Notes under the pieces: generated by a model
Database searches by the model: none
Seen by the model: the letters and a program-made list of their open reading frames with translations, nothing else
What the model was told of the DNA's origin: nothing
Source: Firmicutes bacterium UBA6811
GTDB lineage: Bacteria > Bacillota > SHA-98 > UBA4971
Assembly: GCA_002452295.1 (NCBI GenBank)
Contig: DKEX01000118.1
Location: forward strand, 253-12,532
Direction of reading: 5' to 3'
DNA length: 12,280 nt
Translations under genes and position numbers: made by a program
In this document: positions 5,711-11,241 of the stretch, piece by piece
Position numbering within the stretch: the first letter of the stretch is position 1
Layout: each line of letters opens with the position of its first letter

Positions 5711-7435
5711 ATGAAGGGACGGCCTTCAAGGCATATATCCAGGCACATGAGGTACATATCGACAGTCATGTTCATGTTGTCGGTCGTCATCTCGACGCTC
5801 CTGCTGATTCCTCTCGCGGCAACCTTGCCTGCGCCGGCGCTGGCGTCGTCAGGCCGGGCGGGTCAGGGCCAGGTCGAGGCGCCTGGCGAGGCGGGCGCGC
5901 CTGGGCCTTGCGACACCGCGGGTGCCGTGGGCGCCGTGGACATAGTGGGCCTTGTCAGCTTCTACTCGTATGACAGGACCGCACCGCTTTCGGCGCGCCT
6001 CACCCTCGAGGACGAAAACCCGTGGTACCGCCGCTACGAGCTTACATACCTCAGCGAGGGCGACACCGTCTACGCCGCCTATTTCGAGCCCAGGACGGCG
6101 GCGGGACGCGTTCCCGCTGTCATCGGCGTCCACGGGATGTTCTCGGATGCGGAGGACCAGTTCTGGTTCGTGGCGGACTTCGCCGCCAGGCGCGGCTTCG
6201 CCGTCCTCATGCCGAGCCTGCCGTACCACCACAGGCGCTCCAGGGGCATCCAGCTCACGTCCGGGCAAAGGTTCGTCGTGGCGCTGCCCGAGACGGTGCG
6301 CGACAACTTCAGGCGCGCCGTCATCGACATGCGGCGGGGGCTCGACTGGCTCGCCGCCCGCGACAACGTGGACCCTCATCGGATCTACATCACAGGGGCG
6401 AGCCTCGGCGGGATAGTGTCCATGCTCACCTACAAGGCCGACCCCAGGTTCGCGGGGGGCGTGTTTCTGGTCAGCGGGGGCGGGTTCACCGGGATACTCG
6501 CTCACAGCGATACCCCCGTGGTCAGGAACTTCAGGCTCATCACGAAGCTCGGCGTGGCCGACATGGACGAGGTCGCGAAAACCCTCACCATGGTGGACCC
6601 CGCCGCCCTGCCGGACCTGTGGCCGCGCCCGGTTCTCATGCTGAACGCCACCCAGGACGTGATATTCCCGGTGGACGAGGTGGCGCGCGCGGCGAGGACC
6701 TTCCACAACTCCGGGATCATCTGGGCCAGGAGCTCGCACTACTACCCCGTGGCCGGGGCGCAGTACCTGATGGCCGACTTCTGGGCGTCGCTCGCGGGAA
6801 TCACGCTTGCGGTGAGCATGCCCGGAGGGACCACGTGTCGCGAGACGGTGCTTCCTCCCGTGCCTGGCGACGGGCGCCTGTGGGTGGACCTTGCCCTGGA
6901 CGATCCGGCCGGGGCCCGGTCCGCGAGATTCGGGATCCACCTCGTCAACAGGATCACTCCCACGCTCGTCGTCCCCCGCGCCCTGTGGGACGTGGAGGCC
7001 TGCAGGTCGGTGCTGGAGGAGGTGCCCGCATCCATCTTCATAACGGAGGGCGATACGGCGGCGGATCTCGCGTTCGCCGTGTCCTACATAAGACTCCTCG
7101 GGCGCGGCGCTGGCGGGGCGTACGTGCTCCGTGCAGGCGACGGCGGCGTGATAGACGCAGGCACGGCCGCCGGCGAGGACGCGGCAGCGGCCGAGGTGGC
7201 GTTCCTCGACCCTCTCGACATCGAGGTGGCGTGGTTCCATTGCCTTGCGGCCTCGGCGTCGGGTCTACCGGGCGCCAGCGTCGCAGGCATTGCCGGCCTC
7301 TCTTTCGAGCACGTCCGCCCGGGCAGCCTCAAGGGCTACTTCGACGAGCGCATCAGGGTCTCGCGCCTCGCGCCCATCCCGGCCCTTCCCGACGACACCC
7401 TGCTCGACATCAGGTGGGCCGACCCTCCTTTCTAA
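5711..7435 (+). CDS. Exported alpha/beta-hydrolase (dienelactone/prolyl-oligopeptidase-like) with extra C-terminal region
   Basis: A predicted secreted serine hydrolase of 574 residues. A Sec signal peptide fills about residues 1-45: basic start with RHISRHMRY, hydrophobic core, and ALA-S cleavage. A Gly/Ala/Pro linker follows, then the hydrolase domain. PAVIGVHGMF (about 135-144) is the strand and oxyanion-hole region. GASLGG around Ser231 is the nucleophile elbow. Asp316 in LNATQDVIFP and His343 in SSHYYP complete a Ser-Asp-His triad in the canonical order. The substrate is unknown; an ester or short peptide is possible. From about residue 375 to the end there are 200 residues of mixed strand and helix that I do not recognise. 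I chose ATG 5711 because GGTGGAG ends nine bases upstream; an ATG at 5666 would add 15 residues with a poor ribosome site. It appears monocistronic. Confidence 0.88.
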   Translation: MKGRPSRHISRHMRYISTVMFMLSVVISTLLLIPLAATLPAPALASSGRAGQGQVEAPGEAGAPGPCDTAGAVGAVDIVGLVSFYSYDRTAPLSARLTLEDENPWYRRYELTYLSEGDTVYAAYFEPRTAAGRVPAVIGVHGMFSDAEDQFWFVADFAARRGFAVLMPSLPYHHRRSRGIQLTSGQRFVVALPETVRDNFRRAVIDMRRGLDWLAARDNVDPHRIYITGASLGGIVSMLTYKADPRFAGGVFLVSGGGFTGILAHSDTPVVRNFRLITKLGVADMDEVAKTLTMVDPAALPDLWPRPVLMLNATQDVIFPVDEVARAARTFHNSGIIWARSSHYYPVAGAQYLMADFWASLAGITLAVSMPGGTTCRETVLPPVPGDGRLWVDLALDDPAGARSARFGIHLVNRITPTLVVPRALWDVEACRSVLEEVPASIFITEGDTAADLAFAVSYIRLLGRGAGGAYVLRAGDGGVIDAGTAAGEDAAAAEVAFLDPLDIEVAWFHCLAASASGLPGASVAGIAGLSFEHVRPGSLKGYFDERIRVSRLAPIPALPDDTLLDIRWADPPF

Positions 7436-7528
7436 CCTGGTTTCGACCTGCTAAACACCTGTGTAAGGGAGTGGAAACCTGTACTTGCTACGGGTTGTCC
7501 CATGCACTATAATCGGACTAGAAACCTG
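7435..7528 (+). promoter_or_regulatory. Phased ACCTG repeats around the amino acid transporter promoter
   Basis: ACCTG occurs five times on the plus strand, at 7435, 7446, 7457, 7477 and 7524. The first three are exactly 11 bases apart and the fourth 20 bases further, which places them on about the same face of the helix. The copies at 7474-7481 and 7521-7528 extend to GAAACCTG and bracket the promoter. This pattern suggests an operator for a regulator of the downstream importer. The regulator cannot be named from sequence. Confidence 0.45.
7485..7513 (+). promoter_or_regulatory. Strong sigma-A promoter for the amino acid importer
   Basis: TTGCTA (7485-7490) and a perfect TATAAT (7508-7513) are separated by 17 bases, the ideal spacing. 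Transcription would start near 7520, leaving a leader of about 35 bases before the ATG at 7556. This is the best housekeeping promoter in the window. Confidence 0.85.
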
Positions 7529-7555
7529 GAACTCTGAGGAGGGTGAAGAGTAGAG

Positions 7556-8341
7556 ATGAAGAAGTCCGGAATTCTACTTATCGTTGGTATTGCCATCATC
7601 GTCGTGCTGGCTGTGGGCCTCGCTCTGAAGAAGGCGCCGGAGCAGGCTGCAGCACCCGGTCCCGAGAAGGAGACTCCAGCGCTCAAAGTGGGTTCCGACG
7701 TGGCGTTCCCGCCGTTCGAATGGCAAGACGAGCAGACCGGGGAGTTCAAGGGCTTTGACATGGACCTCATCAGGGCCCTCGCTGACGAGATGGGCATGAA
7801 GGCGGAGATCGTAAACACGGCGTGGGACGGCATAATCCCGGGGCTTCTCAACGGCAACTACGACGTCATCATATCGGCCATGACCATCACTGACGAGCGC
7901 GCCCAGAGCGTCAACTTCTCAGATCCCTACTTCACCGCCGGCCAGGTCATAGTGGTGCGCAAAGATACCGAGGGCATAACGCAGCCCTCCGACCTCAAGG
8001 GCAAGAAGGTCTCCGTGCAGATCAATACGACCGGCGACTTCGCTGCCTCCAAGATCGAGGGCATCGGCGAGGTCAAGAGGTTCAACCTCGCACCCGACGC
8101 GTTCCTGGAGCTCAAGAACGGCGCGGTGGACGCCTGCGTGATGGATATCGCGGTTGCGGCGGACGCCGTGAAGAACGATGACTCCCTCAAGATAGTCGGA
8201 GCGCCCTTCACGGTTGAGTATTATGGGATTGCCATGCGTAAGGGCAGGGAGGACCTCCTGAAGAACCTCAACAAGGCCCTCGCCACCCTGAAGAGCACAG
8301 GGAAGTACGACGAGATCTACGCGAACTACTTTGGCGAGTAG
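7556..8341 (+). CDS. Polar amino acid ABC transporter substrate-binding protein (SBP_bac_3)
   Basis: Family-3 receptor that binds an amino acid outside the membrane and hands it to the permease encoded next. Residues 5-24 form a hydrophobic N-terminal segment after MKKS. There is no lipobox Cys and only a marginal cleavage site, so it may remain as a membrane anchor; an Ala/Pro/Glu linker follows. The mature domain shows the family motifs VGSDVAFPPFEW (45-56), GFDMDLIRALADEMG, WDGIIPGLLNGNYDVIISAMTITDER, NFSDPYF, and VSVQINTTGD (152-161). Arg115 is in the position that grips the ligand carboxylate and Asp197 (CVMDIA) in the position that binds its amino group. Length (261) is normal. GAGGAGGG lies 12 bases before the ATG. 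The gene is driven by the promoter at 7485-7513. Which amino acid is bound cannot be told. Confidence 0.95.
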   Translation: MKKSGILLIVGIAIIVVLAVGLALKKAPEQAAAPGPEKETPALKVGSDVAFPPFEWQDEQTGEFKGFDMDLIRALADEMGMKAEIVNTAWDGIIPGLLNGNYDVIISAMTITDERAQSVNFSDPYFTAGQVIVVRKDTEGITQPSDLKGKKVSVQINTTGDFAASKIEGIGEVKRFNLAPDAFLELKNGAVDACVMDIAVAADAVKNDDSLKIVGAPFTVEYYGIAMRKGREDLLKNLNKALATLKSTGKYDEIYANYFGE

Positions 8342-8501
8342 GCTCTCGCAGTTGCTCGCGCAGGGCGGCGTGACGCGGGTCCGATGCGGGTCCGGAGCGT
8401 AGAAGACTCAAGTCGAAAAACGCAGCATGATTCGGGAGCGCGGCGTAGCACAGCCCGGCGGCATAGTCCCGGCCGCCTCGCGGCAGTGTTGCGCCTCTCT
8501 T

Positions 8502-8509
8502 TATATTAT
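8502..8509 (+). promoter_or_regulatory. Isolated AT-rich -10-like block before the permease gene
   Basis: TATATTAT stands out in a very GC-rich stretch about 105 bases before the permease start and 14 bases before the large hairpin. It could be a -10 box for a secondary promoter, but no -35 element is found at 16-18 bases upstream. Elsewhere in 8342-8501 I see a 9-bp direct repeat, GCGGGTCCG (8375-8383 and 8386-8394), and a small hairpin, GCCGC/GCGGC (8472-8484). Confidence 0.25.
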
Positions 8510-8522
8510 AGTCAGCGCAAAA

Positions 8523-8565
8523 CCGGAGGCCCCGGGAGGGGGCCGGAGACCTCCGGGGCCTCCGG
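8523..8565 (+). other. Large GC-rich intercistronic hairpin between binding protein and permease
   Basis: CCGGAGGCCCCGG (8523-8535) pairs perfectly with CCGGGGCCTCCGG (8553-8565). After a one-base bulge, AGG (8537-8539) pairs with CCT (8550-8552), giving 16 bp in all around a 10-base loop. No T-run follows on the plus strand. On the minus strand the hairpin is followed by TTTT, but no minus-strand gene lies nearby. The position inside the operon suggests mRNA stabilisation or partial termination that keeps binding-protein levels above those of the permease. Confidence 0.7.
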
Positions 8566-8613
8566 GTGAACAAGGCAGCCCTAAATTGAACAAGAGAGTG
8601 GGAGTGGAGAGAG

Positions 8614-9309
8614 TTGAACGCTGCCTTTTCGTTTCTTTCGGACCTATTGCCCGGGTTCAGATGGGACATCATCCAGAGATCGCTTCCGTTTCTCCTGCTC
8701 GGGGCCTGGATGACGCTGAGGCTGACCACCATCTCCATCACGTTCGGGATAGTCATCGGGACGTTCGTTGGTATTGCGAGGATATCGAAGGCGAAGGTGG
8801 TCTCGTACCTCGCCGCGGTGTACGTGGACTTCCTTCGCGGGACTCCGCTCCTGGTGCAGATCTTCATCATCTACATGGGGCTTCCGCAGGTGCTGGGGTT
8901 CCCGATTCCCCCATACGTCGCCGCGGTATCCGCCATGAGCGTAAACAGCGGCGCGTACGTGGCCGAGATCGTCCGGGCGGGGATCCAGTCCATCCACCGG
9001 GGACAGATGGAGGCCGCAAGGGCTCTCGGGATGACCTACGTGCAGGCCATGAGGTACGTGATCCTCCCGCAGGCCTTCAGACGCATAGTGCCACCCCTTG
9101 GGAACGAGTTCATCGCCCTGCTCAAGGACTCATCCCTGGTCTCCGTCATAGCCATGGAGGAGCTGGTGAGAAAGGGCCAGATAGTGATCGGCAGGACATT
9201 TCGACCGTTTGAGATATGGATAATCGTCGCCCTGATGTACCTTGTCATGACCCTGACCATCTCGAGGCTCGTGACGGTGACCGAGAGAAAGCTCCATGTG
9301 CCCGGGTGA
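8614..9309 (+). CDS. Polar amino acid ABC transporter permease (HisM/GlnP type)
   Basis: Membrane subunit of the amino acid importer, 231 residues. The His/Glu/Gln/Arg/opine family motifs are clear: MTLRLTTISITFGIVIG as the first conserved helix, VDFLRGTPLLVQIFIIY (71-87), SGAYVAEIVRAGIQSIHRGQ (112-131), the EAA loop MEAARALGMTYVQAMRYVI (132-150) followed by LPQAFRRIVPPLGNEFI, and LKDSSLVSVIAMEEL (170-184). About five membrane helices are expected. The start is TTG 8614, with GGAG nine bases upstream (8601-8604). It follows the binding-protein gene after 272 bases that contain the large hairpin. The expected ATPase gene is absent; hpf comes next. A homodimer of this single permease is likely because no second permease gene is present. 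Confidence 0.95.
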   Translation: MNAAFSFLSDLLPGFRWDIIQRSLPFLLLGAWMTLRLTTISITFGIVIGTFVGIARISKAKVVSYLAAVYVDFLRGTPLLVQIFIIYMGLPQVLGFPIPPYVAAVSAMSVNSGAYVAEIVRAGIQSIHRGQMEAARALGMTYVQAMRYVILPQAFRRIVPPLGNEFIALLKDSSLVSVIAMEELVRKGQIVIGRTFRPFEIWIIVALMYLVMTLTISRLVTVTERKLHVPG

Positions 9310-9328
9310 GGCTGCGGCACCCGACGGG

Positions 9329-9355
9329 GCAGGATTTCACTGCTGGAGGGGGAAT
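9329..9355 (+). promoter_or_regulatory. Sigma-H-like promoter upstream of hpf
   Basis: GCAGGATTT (9329-9337), then 11 bases, then GGGGAAT (9349-9355). This matches at every defined position the Bacillus sigma-H consensus (-35 RnAGGAwWW, -10 RnnGAAT, spacing 11-12). In B. subtilis the hpf gene (yvyD) is known to be read by sigma-B and sigma-H, which supports the call. Transcription would begin about 40 bases before the ATG at 9405. Confidence 0.6.
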
Positions 9356-9404
9356 ATTATAGGTGGAAGCCTTATTCCTGTAATCCGGAAAGGAGCTGGT
9401 CAGG

Positions 9405-9956
9405 ATGGAGATCACGGTCAAGGGCAAGAACGTGGAAGTGACAAGAGCTCTCCGGGACTACGCCGAGAAGAAAGTCCGCAAGATCCAGCGTTTCTTCGAA
9501 GGCGACATGATCGACGCCCAGGTGACCATGGGCATCGAGAAGGGGCTTCACATCGTGGAGGTCACAATGCAGATAAACGGCCTGCTTCTACGCGGCGAGG
9601 ACAAGACAGGTGACATGTACGCGTCTGTGGACGGGGCCGTTGACAAGATCGAGAGGCAGATCCGCAAGTACAAGACGAGGATCAACCGCCGGCTGCGCCA
9701 GATCGGCACGACCCTTGTGGAAGCCGAGTTTGTGCCGGAGGGCGCCGGGGCCGCGGAGACAATCGAGGAGGAAGAGGCCCGGATCGTCAGGACCAAGCGC
9801 TTCGCGATGAAACCCATGTCGGCTCCGGAGGCCGTGATGCAGATGGAGCTTCTCGGCCACGATTTCTACGTGTTCTCCAACGCCGAGACGGAGGAAGTGA
9901 ACGTGGTCTACCGGAGGAGGGACGGGAACTACGGCCTCATCGAGCCGGAGTTCTGA
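9405..9956 (+). CDS. hpf: Ribosome hibernation promoting factor, long form
   Basis: Binds the small ribosomal subunit near the decoding centre and pairs 70S ribosomes into inactive 100S dimers in slow or stopped growth. Residues 1-100 are the conserved N-terminal domain: MEITVKGKNVEVTRALRDYAEKK, then LHIVEVTMQINGLLLRGE, DMYASVDGAVDKIERQIRKYK, and a basic end RINRRLRQ. An acidic, Ala/Glu-rich linker (about 105-125) leads to the C-terminal dimerisation domain, IVRTKRFAMKPMSAPEAV to NVVYRRRDGNYGLIEPEF (127-183). The length of 183 and the presence of both domains define the long form typical of Bacillota, as opposed to short HPF/YfiA. The start is ATG 9405 with AAAGGAG (9389-9395) nine bases upstream. 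A sigma-H-like promoter precedes it. The short gap to the next gene allows co-transcription. Confidence 0.97.
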   Translation: MEITVKGKNVEVTRALRDYAEKKVRKIQRFFEGDMIDAQVTMGIEKGLHIVEVTMQINGLLLRGEDKTGDMYASVDGAVDKIERQIRKYKTRINRRLRQIGTTLVEAEFVPEGAGAAETIEEEEARIVRTKRFAMKPMSAPEAVMQMELLGHDFYVFSNAETEEVNVVYRRRDGNYGLIEPEF

Positions 9957-9968
9957 CGTTCGGCGGCG

Positions 9969-9986
9969 CGGCGGCGGCCGCCGCCG
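9969..9986 (+). repeat. 18-bp perfect palindrome after hpf
   Basis: CGGCGGCGGCCGCCGCCG is fully self-complementary and made of CGG/CCG triplets. It begins 13 bases after the hpf stop codon. As RNA it would form a short, very stable GC hairpin without a T-run, so it may weaken read-through into the next gene rather than end transcription. Triplet slippage could also explain it. Confidence 0.6.
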
Positions 9987-10037
9987 GTCGCTGGTTGGGG
10001 TTTGCCCGGCTCCATCGGGACCCCGGGGAGTGATGCG

Positions 10038-11204
10038 GTGAACAGGGTAACGATGCTGGTGTTCGAGGGCGGAAGGCCCCGGAGCGAGGTCGAGGAGCTT
10101 GTGGTGGCCGCAAGAAAGGCCGTGGTCCTCGACAACCTCGAGAAGTTCTCCGCCCTCCAGGAACTCGACCGCATCCTGCTCCACACAACCTACGAGGATC
10201 TTGCTTCCATGGCCGCGCGCACACGGGCCGAGATCGAGCTTGTGCCGGCGCGCGGCCGGTTTCATTTTGGGGAGCAGCTTGCAGCGGTCGTGAGGCGACA
10301 CGGTCCGGACGCCGTGCTGTACATGGGCGGCGCGGCCGGGTCGCTCCTCGGGGCGGATGAAGTTGCGAAAGTGGCGCGCGCCCTGGCCGCGGCGGACGCG
10401 CTCGTTTTGGCCAACAACGTCTTCTCCAGCGACATCGTGGGATTTGCGCCTGCGGACTCGATCTTGCGTCTTGAGGACCTGCCGCCCTCCGACAACGCGC
10501 TCGCCATGGCCCTCTCGACGCTGCTGCCTGTGGCACGGATGGACGAGACCGTGGGATCGACGTTCGACGTGGACACGCCCGCTGACGTGATGGTGCTCGG
10601 GTTGCACCCTGCTGTAGGGCCGCGCGCCCGGGCCGCCATCGGCGGGCTTGACCTGGAGCCTGCGTACGGGCGCCTCGTCCGGGCGCGAGATACGCTGGCG
10701 ACGCATCTTGCGGAGATCGCCGCCATCGGCCGGGTGAGCCCCGGCGCGGTGCTGTATGTGAACCAGCGCCTCAAGTGCAGGATGAGGGCCTTCTCCGAGG
10801 AGCGAGGCATGAAAGCGCTGGGGAGGCAAGACCGCAGAGAGGTTGTGTCGCTGCTTGGATGCCTCATCGAGCAGGTGGGGTTTGCCAGCTTCGTGGCGGC
10901 GCTTGACAGGGTGGCGGACGCCGCGTTCGTGGACTCGAGGGTGCTCTTCCACCATCTTGGCCTGAGGCTTTCCGCGAAAGACAGGTTCAGCTCGGACCTG
11001 TTGCATGTAGGAGAGGTCAGAAACCCGGTGGCGAGCAGGTTCACGGAGTCGGTGCGGGCGAGCGCCATCCCGGTGGTGCTCGGCGGACATTGCCTGGTGT
11101 CGGGCGGGCTGCGGGCGCTCGTTGACTCCGCGGTCTCCCTACAAAAAAGCGGGCAGGCCCTGGAGCTTCGGCAGGATTCCCCATCTCGGGGTAGAATAGG
11201 TTGA
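10038..11204 (+). CDS. Degenerate MobA/CofC-like nucleotidyltransferase-related protein
   Basis: A cytoplasmic protein of 388 residues that I do not recognise as a named gene. The first 190 residues follow the order of a GT-A-fold nucleotidyltransferase: AVVLDNLEKFSALQELDRILLHTT, then a strand near YMGGAAGSLLGADEVAKVARAL (95-116), then SDIVGFAP, LPPSDNALAMAL, and the end motif STFDVDTPADVMVLGLHP (174-191), which resembles the DIDTPEDL of MobA/CofC/IspD relatives. The Gly-rich LAGGxSxRMG loop that binds the nucleotide is missing, and no metal-binding Asp is obvious in the YMGG segment, so activity is doubtful. Residues 200-388 are mostly helical, with VGEVRNPVASRFTESVRAS and VVLGGHCLVSGGLRAL, and are unknown to me. 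The start is GTG 10038, with GGGGAG seven bases upstream. It lies 81 bases after hpf. Confidence 0.8.
   Translation: MNRVTMLVFEGGRPRSEVEELVVAARKAVVLDNLEKFSALQELDRILLHTTYEDLASMAARTRAEIELVPARGRFHFGEQLAAVVRRHGPDAVLYMGGAAGSLLGADEVAKVARALAAADALVLANNVFSSDIVGFAPADSILRLEDLPPSDNALAMALSTLLPVARMDETVGSTFDVDTPADVMVLGLHPAVGPRARAAIGGLDLEPAYGRLVRARDTLATHLAEIAAIGRVSPGAVLYVNQRLKCRMRAFSEERGMKALGRQDRREVVSLLGCLIEQVGFASFVAALDRVADAAFVDSRVLFHHLGLRLSAKDRFSSDLLHVGEVRNPVASRFTESVRASAIPVVLGGHCLVSGGLRALVDSAVSLQKSGQALELRQDSPSRGRIG
11171..11197 (+). promoter_or_regulatory. Second sigma-H-like promoter, inside the end of the upstream gene
   Basis: GCAGGATTC (11171-11179), 11 bases, then GTAGAAT (11191-11197). It differs from the sigma-H consensus at one position (the last base of the -35 element) and shares eight of nine -35 bases and the same spacing with the site before hpf. 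It lies in the last codons of the nucleotidyltransferase-like gene and would serve the gene at 11242, whose ATG is about 45 bases downstream. Confidence 0.5.
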
Positions 11205-11241
11205 TCATTGGCATAAAGTTGAAAGCAAGGGAGACAATTCT

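Noticed and set aside
5849..7240. A 463-codon minus-strand frame, and a 496-codon plus-strand frame (6022-7512), overlapping the hydrolase gene
   Set aside because: Both are rich in Arg, Pro, Gly and His and have no motifs, whereas the hydrolase frame carries a full catalytic triad and signal peptide.
8440..8485. A tRNA-like stretch with TAGCACAGCCCGG resembling a D-arm
   Set aside because: The D-stem does not close, no anticodon arm fits, and the T-loop GGTTCGAATCC-type signature is missing.
8342..8613. A possible T-box or other riboswitch leader before the permease
   Set aside because: The T-box core sequence and specifier loop are absent. The large hairpin is simple and no known riboswitch core is visible.
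9588..11090. A 500-codon minus-strand frame opposite hpf and the nucleotidyltransferase-like gene
   Set aside because: hpf is certain and the next frame has a good ribosome site and motifs; the antisense product has only shadow-like composition.
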